A stretch of DNA of 64,000 bases from Flammulina velutipes (taxonomy: Eukaryota; Basidiomycota; Agaricomycetes; Agaricales; Physalacriaceae), in the NCBI GenBank assembly GCA_011800155.1, contig CM022371.1:3100001-3164000 (forward strand), in the 5' to 3' direction. The notes under the pieces were generated by a model. That model made no database searches. It saw only the letters and a program-made list of their open reading frames with translations, and was not told the DNA's origin. Positions 47,868-60,699 of the stretch are shown here, one piece after another (the first letter of the stretch is position 1; each line of letters opens with the position of its first letter). Made by a program: the position numbers and the translations under genes.

Positions 47868-50800
47868 GGCAGAAGAGACGGACGCGGGTAAGACCCGATT
47901 CGTCCTTTCCTCTAGGCTCTCATGTACGATACAAACGGGCCACAAGCTTTAGCCTGACTCGAATTCATAAACTTCTTGCGTCTTTGCGGGCCTCCTGGAA
48001 ACGACCGAGTACATAGATCGAGTCTTCCTCCTCAAGTATGAACAGAATTAGTGGCCGTCAAAGCGCTTTCTCTCTTCCGGGCCTGGATACGCGTACTAGA
48101 CGGGACGCTCTCAAATGCCTACCACGCGTGCCTTGTAAACTAAACCTTTGGATCTGCCGCACCGCGGAGCGGAACGAGTTCACGCATGGGATATGCTCGA
48201 ATCAAATCAACATCAGCATGTCCACCGACGTTTGGTGCCCCCGACCATCATCCGTCCAGTATGCTAACGAAAATCATCATGTCGATCCCATTATCATTAT
48301 ACGCGTTTACGTCCCTCATTCTTCCAATCCTCCTCCTCCTCCTCTGAATCGCTTTTATTTGTAGCGGGTGGTTTCCCACCTAACAACCCGTGAATGGGAA
48401 ACTCGGAGAATATTCTCTCAAAAACAGGTCCAGTCATCCGCCCTTCAACGATACGCAATCCGTATGAACTTTATACACAGGTCTCGGGATGCCAGCACAG
48501 CACGTTCATGAAGGTTGTAAGTGCTATGCAAACCTATTTCCATACTCATGTCTAACGCGTCCTAGAAGCGCCTATCGGAACCTTTCCGCCTTCGATTTGG
48601 ACTTGTCGGGGAGGATCTCGTTATAAGCTCGCCAAGGCAGGGAATGGCTATGCCTGCCAGACCTTCCGGAGCATGTGTTGAGGTGCAAGTACATACTGAC
48701 TGACCATACGCTAGATTCAACGTTAGCCTCTGTCGTGGCGGCCATCGGACACTCAGCCTTCGCTTTGGGATACTGTGGCGCAACATCACACGGAACCGCG
48801 CGCTCACTGACATTGGATCTTTCGTCTTCAACAGTTGGACATTTAGAAGAACTGCTAGTCAGTAAATGATCCGTTGCTATATCTACATACTGTCACGAAG
48901 ATGAAGATATGGAACGGATGGCGGAAATCGGTTTCCAGCATAGACTCGGGAGGTGCTTCGACATCGCCATTAAGCTCGTGTATCTGCTCTCAACGCGTGG
49001 GATTTACTCGGCATCATTTCTCTGTCGCGTTCCTATTATTGGGTCGGTCTCACGGTACGTGTTCTGAATTGAAGTGCTAGCTCGAGTCGCCGTGTGAGGG
49101 TACCACGGTTCTTTGTACATACCCATTGGCTTGACTAACCGGGAATTATATTAATCCATTCTGGCGCTTATGGAATCTTTGACATATGAAGCTTCTGCAG
49201 ACGAGGTCGGTAGTATTCCTGCGGGATGTTCACATGTATCGTTCATATGGATAGTATGTCAATGCCAATGCCTGAATAGCATGTTAACTTTATTGTCGAC
49301 AGCCGAGCGTAAATTGGATGCTACCAGCTGATATCAGTATCGCACATGTATTGTCAGATCTATCCACCCGACTTGAGGTATCGGCGCGTCGTCAGCGTCG
49401 AGCAATTATATCTCTAAACGCTAGGCCCTTATCTACATTACTCTTGCGCCACATTCGCGATCCACTCTAAGTCACAGCCTTTTCATCATCGGATAATTTA
49501 GGCATAAATCCGATTTACTATATGTATACTTGGTTGTTGAAGCGGAGTGTTTTCTCTTGTGCTAATAATGACTCGAAGAGTCTGTTTTCACTTCATGATA
49601 CCGTGTGAAAATGTTCCATCGACCCTCGTCCAATAGGAAAGCCCCTCGTTCGGTGCTGAGCCATGCCCCCCGTAACACTTACGGTACCGTCCATTGGGCC
49701 TCGCCATAACTCGACCCTTCGAGGTTCTAAATCCCCGATACATACCTCATACCTCATACTCAATGCCGTAGGTAAGGACTGTAACCTACAGTATCCATGC
49801 CTATAGACCGATAGATGCTCGTATCCTCGTGTACCGCCGCAGACGGACTATAGAGGTGATGGAGGTGGAGGACGGGTCATTTTTCCGGATCTTACCTCCG
49901 GTCCTCTCCAATCCCTCATCATCTCGACATTTGATCGTTTCAGCTCGTTATGGAATATAAGATTGGGGGTTATCTTGACACTATCTCCCATGCCGCCGGC
50001 TCCATTGAACAGGAAGAGGAGGTCGAGACGCTTTTGAGCTGTGTCGATGAGCTCAGAGTGGAAACAAACTCGAAGGGAGGGGGATTGGCGCGCTTAAGGC
50101 GTTACTACCTCTCGTGATTGAGAGCTAAGATGCATACCGCTGTCCTCGCCATCGATTACCTTTCAATGAATGTAACCGCTTCTCCTAATAAGTATTCCAG
50201 CATACGTAGCTTTTGGTGTTTTGTCTGAGACGAACTTCATTCGACCCTTCCTGCTTCCGTAGAGCTGACCATTTGGTGAGGCACCGAGAGATAATGAGAA
50301 TCAAATTGTCAGGTCACTGGTCAACGAACTACATACCATAGCATGCACTATTCGACCGTCCCAAACACACCCAGTCCTCAGGACATCGGGATAACGTTAT
50401 GGTGTACCTGTTTCTTGAGGTGGGGAAATAAATTACGACTGTGGCGCCAGACGGGGATCGGTGAGAGGTGGGAACTTCACCCTATTCCCGGAAAAAGTCT
50501 CGTGATAGCGCGTTTCAACAACTCGCTGGCAATATTGCATGAGACCGACCATCGGAATCTAAAGAGCATCAAAATACCGAATCGGGCCCTCCAAGCGCAT
50601 CAGAACGTCTGCTATCGGTGTATGTGGCTCCTTGAGTGACCTTGTATACGGGCTAGTGGAATGATTCGATTCGGCGAGGACTTTTACAGAGATGCAGCGA
50701 AGTTTGATGAAAAGTGATGGAGAATCTCCCCCTTCGGACCTTCTTAGGCTCGAAAGACAGCATGCGTCTCTCGACCTCCTTTCGGAGGAGTGATACGCTC

Positions 50801-53020
50801 ATCTGCCCTAGCACTGCAATTGAAAATTCGACGGGAGCCATGTCTCGTCTCGTGAGAGGATAGGGCAGGGATGTAGGAGGAGCTAGTGTTTGGATTGAGA
50901 AAGTGAGCTCGAGACTCTCCGTCGGCCTGGATGGATTCGGTCATGGAACTAAACGACGCTCACCGGGAGATGGTTGTACTTGCGCTCCCCGCCGTCGCCA
51001 TAGTAAGGCTGGGTGGCGTCTGCTCAGCGGGCATCCGGAATCCGGACGTCATCGGGAATGGAGAGGAGTCATGTATAGAGTTTTCATAGCCCGCCGCTGT
51101 CCGTGGGTCGAGGAGGCGTGAGAAAGTTGCAGTGTGGACCTTCGAATGCAAGGGGCAGATACGATATAGACTCTAAACTTTCCGAAACACGCGTTATCGA
51201 GGATCGTGTTGGCCGACAAAGTCTGGATTGACGCGTCCAGTGCGCCATGATTTAGCTGGCAGGACGCGATCGAGGACTGAAGAATGATTTGCTTCCGCGC
51301 CAATGTCTATCGATCGTGTTCTGTAAGTACGCGTTCTGGAGGGGCTCGCCTACTAAATTCCGAAGGTTCCAATTGAGGTGCCTTGCAAAGTATATCCACT
51401 AGAAGAAAGAGTCTCAGCTCAACGTTCGCCGAACATGAACGTTTCAGGACGACAAACGTGGATACTGACCTCCATAACTATTTGATGGTCTTCACTTGCG
51501 TCAGAATGGTGCCCGGCCGGTTGCTGATCTGGCGTATCTGAGCGAGTCCTAGCTTATACCTGTAGGTGTGCCTTGTATACGCCTTTTCGCTATAGAGAAG
51601 TCGAACCGATTAATCAGAATCGCAGGCAGGGAGTATCCAAATTCGGACACAAAAACACCAGTATTGTCAGTTCAAGATCTGGATCTTCAGCGCTAGCGTG
51701 TAACGCACAAACCATACGTATGTCCGTCCTGATCAGTCATTATGCTTCCGCCTCCGAGATGATATGTGAGATTTGTGATGGGAGGAGATCAAGGGCTCGG
51801 GACACCTCGCCATCAAATCGCGGCGCAAGCGGGGAGACCTGGAGTCACTGGGAGTCTGAGACCACTCTCGAGGGCTGTTTCATAGCGGTGACGATAAGCA
51901 TTGAGAAGGGTGGAAGTTTACGACGTTTGAGAAAAACAGGAACTATATCTGTATATGACAGTCGGTAGCATGAAGCGGCAAGGCAGAGATCAAGTGGATA
52001 ATTAAACCGTACCATTCAAAGACTTTAAAGTTAGACTTAACTGTCAGGATTGAGGTGTTGACTCGTTAACTAGTGGATCTAGGGTTTCCATTCACTTCAT
52101 CGTGAGGTCCTGGAGGGCGACAGTAGGGCGACACGATCAATGATGCGTTGATGGCCAGTCATTGGCGCTAGCTGGCAGCTTGGCCAGCACTCAGTATTTC
52201 CGTGAATGCTAATACCTTTGAAAAGTAATTTCCCTATCAGAGAATAAGGATAGGTTCACGCAGACGATGAATGTAAGAACCAACGTACATTTTAACCAAG
52301 GGCGATGCGCGTAGGCTTGCAGCGGTAGGTAGGACCAGTCAAGCCGATCAGTTCAAACTTCAAAATCTCGTGGCAAGTAGATTGAAGTACCTCTGACGGA
52401 TCAGCGCTATCAAATCCCGTCGCCCGACTGATGAGATAAGATGACGAGGTCCCGACGCCTCTGAATCACGATCAAGTGATTTGAGGCATCAGAGGAACGT
52501 GCTAGCGATTCGCGAAATCAAAGCGGGACATACTCAGACCAGTCACCATACCCAAGGTTACCGAGGAAGAAGAAAATTGAAGTTGGTGGCGTCGGTAGCG
52601 GGCTGCAGTCGGATTTGAACGGGCAAGATCTGAATGGAGAGCGGTGGCCAAGTCAACCAATCATGAGTGCGGGATACCACAAACAGAGCACTCGCCTGCC
52701 AGGCGAGTCGCTCGTGCGAACGAGGGAGGTATACATAGATAAGGCTCCGATACGGATTGCGAGATGTCATATTGAGCTGGCCGCTGCCTGGATGAAAGTC
52801 ATGAAACTCGTGAGCAAAGGTTCGAAAAGGGACTTATGGAGACAGGTATGGTCCTGGAGCAGTGTGCTCGAGCGAGAAGACCTCCTCCCCGACGATTGGA
52901 TCGGGGAGGCGGGGGTTTTAGTGGGTAGACCGAGAGATGTGAATGGGATGAGATGGCTGGATGAGGAGGGCGGGGAGGATGAGTGAACTTTATGATTATG
53001 CTATGCAAAAACGCTAAGGA

Positions 53021-53090
53021 AAGGGGAGGAAAAGGAAAAGGAAAAGGAATGGGAGAGGGAAGGAATGGAGGAGGAACCCACATCACTCGG
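53021..53090 (+). repeat. Purine-rich low-complexity tract
   Basis: A stretch of GGAAAAGGAAAAGGAAAAGG-type repeats followed by GGGAGAGGGAAGG. It encodes nothing convincing on either strand. Confidence 0.75.
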
Positions 53091-55917
53091 AGAGCCCCAC
53101 ACTCAGTGCGTAACGCATTTCCCCTGGGTGAGTCAGTAAATCGAGGTTTCAACTCCTCAAGCAACAAGCGGATCCGGAGTGGCGACTTTGTCGCCGAGTA
53201 TTTATACCCACGACCGAGGATTAATAAAAAACGCTTCCACCAAAAAAAAAAAAAGAGACAGGTATGGTCAGGGGTCTCTCATTGTATCGCGTCCTATCGC
53301 ATCCCGAGTCGGGATTTATGGCATGCTGAAGGCGTGATGCGTACCAGTTTCAGTACACTCACGGGGCGGGTCTCTCTGGGATGTTCTGGAGCGAACCACG
53401 TCGTCGTGTGTCCAATTAGCACGGGTTGAATATTGAATTTGAAGAGGCCGCATGGCGCATATCGGCACGCGCCATTTAGCTCCGAAGACATGACGTGCTA
53501 GCGGGAAGAAGCATCGAGTGGTGCGCGCCACTAAATAAGACACTCGTCCAGAGAGTTGAAGATAAAGATTTCGTAGTCGTGATACTTCGTGATAGAGCTT
53601 GAACACGAAGCGTGGCATCAAATCAAATATCGCTGATCCGTCGACGCCAATCGACGGCATCCGACTTATCACGGAAGTCGCGATTCATCGACGCGTCGCT
53701 GTCGCGTTGAACGTCGAACGTGCAGTTTTGACTGCGGGTGTTATAGCATTCTCGTGCTATACGCCAATCGCACCGGAGGATTTTACATACAGTCCTGCAA
53801 AAATATTTCTAATTCGAAGGTTTATCGGAAAATCCCTGGTCTTCGGCCCCCGCCCAATATTGTAAGCTTGGCGTGAGACCTACAGGCTACGCTCAATTCG
53901 CGCTCGTATTTTGTATTTAGGAGGCAACCCTTCAAGAACGACGCTTGTACCAAGCTTCGCGAAGAAGAGCCAGGTGACCAATACGAGGAGCGCCTACAAT
54001 TTGGAATCCATATCCACCGGTGCGGTGCGGACTTATCGGTACAAAATACGCCCATGGCCAAAAGAAATATGGATGTCAATCGCTCCCAATACTGAGGACT
54101 CCCGCATTATTAGAAGATTCAAGAGGAAGGTCTGCAGTGCGTTACGCCACACTTGGTTCAAGAAATGCATTTTAGGATGATGACGTCATCGGTCCCTGGG
54201 GTCCTAGGTACGAAGAAAACTCAGAATATTCCTGTAACGTGGCGTCGCGTCTCAACAAAGCGGCATGGCCGTGGTCATTTGAACTTGAACTTATCCACCA
54301 CCACCACCCTAGGCAATAATAATATCATACAGGAGTGGTAGCGAGGGAACATTATCTCTGTCCTCGGTGTCAGGCAGTCAAAAGACTGGACCATACCCTT
54401 CCAGACGTGCACCTTGCCGTCCCTATTAAGCGCTATAGCTGGTATCTTCCGTGAAAACAGGCGGATTTTGCAGGGTTCGTCCGAGAATATCGTGTACGTA
54501 ACAAGAAAGAGCTGTATACAACCCGTCTAGAGAAATTTCAAAAGCGCCATATAGAAATATCATATGATGCGTTCTAAAGGGTTCAACGTGCTGTGGCCGT
54601 ATACAGCTCCTGCGACGGAGCGAACATTCCTCACGTCGATCGCACTAAGCTCTAACAGCAAACACGATCCATAAGGCAACAGGAACATTTACCTTGCAAT
54701 GACTTGCTGAAAATTGAAATGAAGGTCATACTATAGCAAGGTCCAACGTGGAAATGGTCCTTAAACTTCTTCCAGGTTCACACTCGCAGCTCAACCTAGC
54801 GCCTTTAGTCGTGGGAAAGAAATCATCACACCGTTGACTCTGGCCCTACAAGTTGGCGATACAGCAACCTACCACTGCATACGAGTGGGATTTAAGTGGG
54901 CTAGAAATTTTAGAAATGTGGCGCGTCAAACGCCTGAGTTTCTCCCCGACGAGCTAATCTCCGGAACGGCCTCGCTAGCATTATCGAGAGATTGAAGTAT
55001 TCAGCCGCCGTAAGAAAATCGTCGAGGAACGGGGCGATATGAGGGCCGTGCTGAAGGGACCTATTCGGCTTCGAGGCGTCTGTGGATGCAATTGCCCAGT
55101 ACCCCAGATTAAGCGTAGTCGGCGGGACGGGCATGAGCACGGAAACCTACAGAATACGAGTAAGACTTGACGCTAGGAGGGTCGCGAGTTATCACATGGA
55201 CGATCGTCCCAGTAAACAAGAAGTAAACAGGGAGACCCGGGAGCCAATGCAAATATCTACATTGGTGAGAGACTTGAAGTATGTGATAATATGGAACGTC
55301 TGCACACATCTATCAGGAATGAATATAGATAGGATCACATGAAGAGTAGACTTTAACTTACTTGACGGCGCCACACTTGATATGCTCAGTACAGCTTTCA
55401 GCTGGAGCCTATAATAATGACACAGCAAATGTGTATACAGCTCGTAATACCGAAGATGCCGTTAATTTTGTTACACCGCGGTGGCTGTTGGTCAACGATA
55501 GCTGTATTGAGAGCTTAGTTCACACGAAGCACCAGCTACACGGCGTGCCGTGAGGGACCTCAGCAATCTATCATCACTGAGATTACAAACAAGTTGGAGA
55601 CTCACATAGATTCTTGACAGGTCATTTGAGTGGCTAGACGGATTCAATGCCTGCGGGTGGTTGGCTAGAGACTGAGGCCTATCGACAACCACGGCCTTCT
55701 TCATAGGCATTAATTCGTTCTTTGCTCCAGCGCCCCGAGCTTCACGGTATAGAAGCGAATGTCGGCCGGAGCCATTAGAACGACGACTTTGGCGCCTGGG
55801 GTGCTGGGGAAGTGGTGCGGCGTCAGTATCTACCGGATGTCTAAAAGCGTTGAAACAAAACTAGAACCACTTTCGAATTAGCGTAAGACGGGTTCTGGAC
55901 AGTGGATAGGCAGTTAG

Positions 55918-56198
55918 CTCACAAGGCCCCGGGGGACATGTCCCGAAGAGGCAGCCTCTGTGGGAGATCTGAATGCGCTCCTTCAGAGCGTTAATTCGAT
56001 GGCCAAGTGAGTAACTCTGGTACTCATACCCAGTAATACAGCAGAGAATAACTCAGGGAAGTAGAGCTGGAAGAATTGATTAGGGAGATACCAAGCCTCG
56101 ATTCGTCACCCGAGGTTCCAAGACGCGTCGAAAGACCGAGGAGAAGAAAAAGCCTGCCACGATGCGCCACAACACAGAACAGCCGCAGCCGACCCTGA
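55918..56198 (+). pseudogene. Possible spliced coding remnant
   Basis: Two segments look like the 3' end of a gene. The frame ending ...SVGDLNALLQSVNSMAK runs to 56006, where a perfect GTGAGT donor stands. A CTCAG acceptor precedes 56057, and the joined frame continues EVELEELIREIPSLDSSPEV, then a basic PRRVERPRRRKS tail, ending at TGA 56196-56198. The upstream part has a stop just before 55917, right after a possible TTAG acceptor, and I could not find a convincing upstream exon. Composition (helical, charged, then basic) is protein-like, but the family is unknown. It could equally be chance. Confidence 0.27.
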
Positions 56199-57142
56199 AA
56201 TTGACCACATTACTTTTCGGTCTATGTAGAGCGCTGTCCAGCAGTAACAGCTTTTCCCAGGAACCACATCGCCGTATTCAAGCTGTGCATAGCTTTGAAC
56301 TCCGAAACACCCTTGAAATCAGGAAGCCTTCCCCAGATAGATGCAGCCGACGTGGCGTTGACCTCAGAGCAGCATATAGAGATAAAGTGTTCGCCTTGAC
56401 GTACTCAAAATTGATACGATACGATACTATGCCCCAGACGTCAGATAGAAGCTTCCCAAGTGTTTCAGAGCCAGAGAGATGAGATAACTACGCAACTCTT
56501 GGTCCCAATACACTACTAGGCAACACGGAACGGAAGAAGCGACGCGAAGCACACAGTTGTGTTCAAGGAGATCTCCGAGTAGTTGCTTCAGGACCTGAGA
56601 GCCTTTCAGGTCGACTGCAGGGACAAAGGGACCAACTATAGAAGCACCTGCCAACTTTACACGGAGAAGTGTAAGGCCTTCAACTCTGGACAATGGAGCT
56701 AAACCACAAACTCACAACGACGCCAAATATTCCCTCGAACCCGAGTAAAAGGAAACGGTGCCGGAGACATTTCACCTCCTTGAGAGCAGAAAGAAGATGA
56801 AGTCATGATGATTCATCGTCTAGTCTCAACGGCCCCGTTTACAAAGGTATCGGACGCAGTAGAAAGCACCGTGCTCGTCGTTTCAATCCAAGGAGCCAGC
56901 AAGTCCAAATTGCTGATGTTGTGATAGACAGGTCAAGCATGTTTGAGGGCTTTCCGCTATGATTGTATTTCGTCTAAGGTTTTTCCGAGTATTGACATGC
57001 ATGATGATGCGTATAATTGAAGAGATGGCCGAAAATGTTATACTCTGCCTTTGCATTTGGGGATCCTGTGAGAAGTATCAGCATCGTCTGTCAAACGCGA
57101 AAGTAATTATGGCCTACCACCTAGGCTCTTACAACGTAAGAA

Positions 57143-58196
57143 CTAATGATTTGGGTCCCTGTTTGGACTCACGACAAGTCCTTGAAGACCAACATCGTTG
57201 CTGAACGCCCGATCCAGGTGATCATTGCCTCTCTCGTGAGGACGTTTCGGCAGCAATCTGTAGGCATATGACAGGCTTACAGCCACTATCCTGCTTCCCA
57301 GCCATTGCGCCATTGACATACCGGGACAAAGATTCATCAAGTCTTTGATATCCCAATAGTCGCGGTGCTGTGTGATACGGCCTTGCTCGTTGAACGAGAG
57401 TCGCGTAATTATCGGCAGCTTGAAGTGGAGCGGGGACGCGAACGACGTCGAAGTTCCAGGAATTATGACGGACGGCTGACCGGGATGGTAGTTTGGTGAA
57501 GACATGTTATGAAGATGGTTATGCTGTGGACGACGAGGATCCATGGGAAAAGTCATGGCAGCGTTAGGATTACTATCGATATGGGCAGCAGGTAGGAAGA
57601 GCAAGTTCAGAGTGTGCTCGACGATTGCCTGCTTCTGGCCGTCTGCGGAAAACACTGAGATATCGGTCTGGCGACATGTACATCGACATACCAAAACTTT
57701 CATGCTCGCTAATTGTCCCAACATCATTCCAGGCGCGTAAGGCTTGGAACATGGGTTTCTGAACAAACGTTGGAGGATCTACACCGATCAATGCACAGAG
57801 AGCGGCAAGTGGACGCGGAACGTCAAGACCATGTATTTTCCTTCCCAACTTGAAGATATCATGAATGACATCCCTTGACATTGCCGAGACCGCGGGATTT
57901 TGGTACCTAGCTGGGGATTAATCGTTGAAGAGCGACCGACTTGATATTCTCTTACGCTGCGATAAGTTATTAGTGTGCATTCAGTACTGAAAACATAACG
58001 TACTGGCGCCACTTTCATAGAAACGGTCTAGCACCTGGGATGACAGGGATGCCTCGCCGTAGATAAGGTAGCAGACTTCCAGAGCTCTAGCATGGATGGA
58101 TACAATGTGAGATGAATTGCCTTTGAATGAACTAGTGTCAGTGTTGGATTCGAGTTCGTTGGTCCATTTCGGTGATGTATTGTGTGAAGCTATCAT
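57143..58196 (-). CDS. SigF-like NTF2-fold protein
   Basis: Three exons, 58196-58004, 57910-57692 and 57642-57143, give 912 nt (303 aa). The N-terminus has HARALEVCYLIYGEASLSSQ and VLDRFYESGATRYQNPAVSA, the start of an NTF2/SnoaL-like cone domain. The end has the most conserved block, ITRLSFNEQGRITQHRDYWD then IKDLMNLCPGMSMAQWLGSR. The 'NEQGRI..HRD.WD..D' strand followed by 'PG...AQW.G' matches basidiomycete proteins usually labelled SigF-like NTF2-like. No enzymatic role is known to me. A Pro/His-rich loop interrupts the middle. It is divergent from the derlin gene (201 bp between start codons), so they may share a promoter. Confidence 0.7.
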
Positions 58197-58396
58197 CCTC
58201 CAAGTAAAAGAGCAGAGAGAACACTGAGCTGGATTACAGCGGCCATAGTAATATTATCAGTAGAGTGAATGCGACTCGGTGCGAAGTGGATCAATGTTTG
58301 GTCTTGCGTGCAGCGGCCGCGCCGATCCCAAGCCACGTTACGAACACGTCAAGGACCTGTGTCCCGCCGTCATCAACGCTACGCGCCGCCTTCGCG

Positions 58397-59124
58397 ATGC
58401 CTGGTCCTTTTACATGGATATCCCAAATACCGCCCGTGACGCGCACGTGGCTCATACTCTCCGTGCTGACATCGGTCGCAGTGCATTCTCACCTTCTCAC
58501 TCCCCTTCAACTATACTTTTCGCCATCCGTGTCATCCTTCTCCCTTTCATCTCTTCCATCGCTCTCGTATAGGCCAATAACAACATTCCTCTACTTTGGC
58601 TCTCTTTCACTAGATCTCGTATTCCATCTATTCTTTTTTATGCGCTATTCGCGTATACTTGAGGATTCATCGTTCCCGGCCCAGCCATCCGCATATCTTT
58701 GGCTCCTTCTCCAATCAGCGGTCCTCCTACTGGGTCTCTCTGCCGTTCTCACGCCACTCCTTTCCCTAAATACGCCATTCCTCTCATCCTCTCTGGCCTT
58801 CGTCCCCATCTATGTATGGTCAAGACGGCATCCAACTACACCCATCAGCTTATTTGGATTGATCACAATCACCGCTCCATATCTCCCCTTCGCCTTAGTT
58901 GCCTTTACGGTCATTATCAATGGAGAATGGAAGGCAGCTCAGTCGGACTTAATGGGATGTGTGGCGGGCCACGTGGCGTGGTTCATGCGGGATGTATGGA
59001 AGCGAGAAATGCTTGGAGGCCCGAATTTCTTGACCGAACCGCCAGTTTTCTTGTAAGTTTGCCCTCTCGTGATCTATTCGCCGTTCTGACGATACGCAGG
59101 CAACAACTTTTGGGAGATCTGTGA
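58397..59124 (+). CDS. Derlin (Der1-like) ERAD protein
   Basis: A rhomboid-fold pseudoprotease of the ER membrane that helps retrotranslocate misfolded proteins. Exons 58397-59052 and 59100-59124 give 681 nt (226 aa). It begins MPGPFTWISQIPPVTRTWLI, matching the derlin N-terminus (IPPVTR), continues LTPLQLYFSPS, and has the key block RPITTFLYFGSLSLDLVFHL, FFFMRYSRILEDSSF. Further helices are AYLWLLLQSAVLLLGLSAVL and ITITAPYLPFALVAFTVIIN. The end is GGPNFLTEPPVFLQQLLGDL. In most derlins the first loop ends in W-R-P; here it reads S-Y-R-P after a serine-rich loop. An upstream in-frame ATG at 58265 would add 44 residues without derlin similarity, so I prefer 58397. Confidence 0.85.
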
Positions 59125-60699
59125 GATTTCTCAATCCGGACTGCTACACTGTACAACTCACAACGCAATGCATACTCAATCTAATTTATTCCCTTGCTAC
59201 CCTTTTAATGGCGCCACACTCACAGTTTCTTGGGCTCCGCTCATCTCGCCATTGCGGAGTCTATCAATCGGATACCATTCCGAGCATGAATCCTCAATAT
59301 TCGAGATGTGAAAATGCACATTTATCCGTGCCAGGGTGCAGTTGTTCCTTTGCCTCCTTGCAGGGGTTATGGTTTTTGGGGTCATCGAGCTTGGAATCGG
59401 CCTCCTCTTTCAACTTTGGTAATCCCTGAATCCCATCTTTCGATTTCAGGTTTGAAGCTGACGGAGATTGGGCGCGTTGATTTTGCACGTTTTTGCACGC
59501 TAATCATCGACAATGGCATGTCATTGCATCATTATAGCCTCGAGCTCGCAGCGCAAATCTCCATCCTTGGAAAAGAGTGTAGTTGGGAGTAAGGTCGGTG
59601 GGGCGTAATGGCTCCCCGTCGACATCACAGGGACTGGTGCTGGAACTCATTCGGTCTTGTACTAGTCCATGGAGCAGTCAAGGCCCGCCAGGGCATGACT
59701 GGAAGAGACGCACATGGCCCCACCTAGTTGAACGCATTTGGAAGATACTGCTCACAGTCCTGGGATCTTGGTGTATCATCTGAATGGCCAATGTCAAATC
59801 TTGAACTGAAAAGACGCGTCAACTGATCTCAGTATGATCTAACTGAAACGGTACGGGGAGGACACTGGGAATATTTGACAGACATTCAAGATAAGCTTTA
59901 GCTTGACGCTTGTCGTATGTACGTCGTCTGTTCAATCAGTAGCGTCACTACGTACTACTGTGATCATTCCCTCGTCATTGTCAATGAACACCGCCGACGT
60001 CGCACAGCCTGAGTCGGTCAAGAATTGAGATAAGGCGATACATAGAGCGACCGGCGTGGGATTGAAGTAGTATCATAGCAATGAGACTTGACGATGTCTT
60101 GACAAGTTACATGGCCCGAAGGACCAAGCACAATCTCCGGAGGGAGACGGTTGACGCGAAGTATAAGCCGACAATGGTTAGGCCCAAACATACGTTAAGT
60201 CCTTATGCATGTGCTAGGGCAGGGTCTCAATTGAGGACGGAGGAACTATCATCATCATAGTGAGAAGCGCGTCGGGCACACGAGGAGGTTCGGGCGACGA
60301 GCAGGAGGGGAAATACTATCATTGTAGTATTATCGAGATAACGATAGGGTGGCGCAATCATGATGGATAATATAACTCACTAGGTCTTCTGATTTTCGGG
60401 GGGTTTCAACTTCGAGGTCTGGGAAGACGAGTTTCGAATCCCTATTGTGGACCGATTCAAGCAACGAGATTCTGAGAAATTACCCTGCAATTTGAATAGC
60501 ATACTTAAGTCTATGCAGTGCAGGATACATGAGATAAGCTATACCAGTCTTTGAATTGTTGGTAGACCATAGCATGTGTGGCGCAAGTTGATGGATTCAA
60601 TCAATCTGTATATCAAAGTGTAGCCGTTTCTCCGAGAAGTGAGGAAGAACGGATGGCAAGACGAGTCGCGAGCGACATCACCGAAAATAACGAGGGCAC
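59125..60699. other. 1.6-kb gap, no recognisable gene
   Basis: Only short scattered frames (under 103 codons) are present. None shows family motifs or good splice logic. Part of it is presumably the 3' flank of the derlin gene. A tRNA-like B-box string near 60434 was examined and rejected. Confidence 0.55.

Larger units (their letters stand above)
47868..57142. other. 9.3-kb gene-poor region
   Basis: This is the largest gap in the window. Open frames are short (under 135 codons), scattered on both strands and without family signals. Notable spots are: a purine-rich tract (53021-53090) with an A-run near 53245; an imperfect hairpin at about 52458-52500; an acidic C-terminus-like frame ending at 52986 (DLLPDDWIGEAGVLVGRPRD); and a pair of exon-like segments at 55918-56198, listed separately. 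I could not find long terminal repeats, clear TIR pairs or a reverse transcriptase. It may be decayed transposon or gene sequence, a non-coding RNA locus, or a long regulatory region. Confidence 0.5.

Noticed and set aside
52590..52680. tRNA-like strings (GGTGGCCAAGT and, on the minus strand, GTTCAAATCC)
   Set aside because: The T-arm and acceptor stems do not pair on either strand, so no cloverleaf can be drawn.
60345..60450. A-box/B-box-like pair (TGGCGCAATCATGATGG and TTTCGAATCCC)
   Set aside because: The putative T stem has no complementarity and the spacing does not fold into a tRNA.
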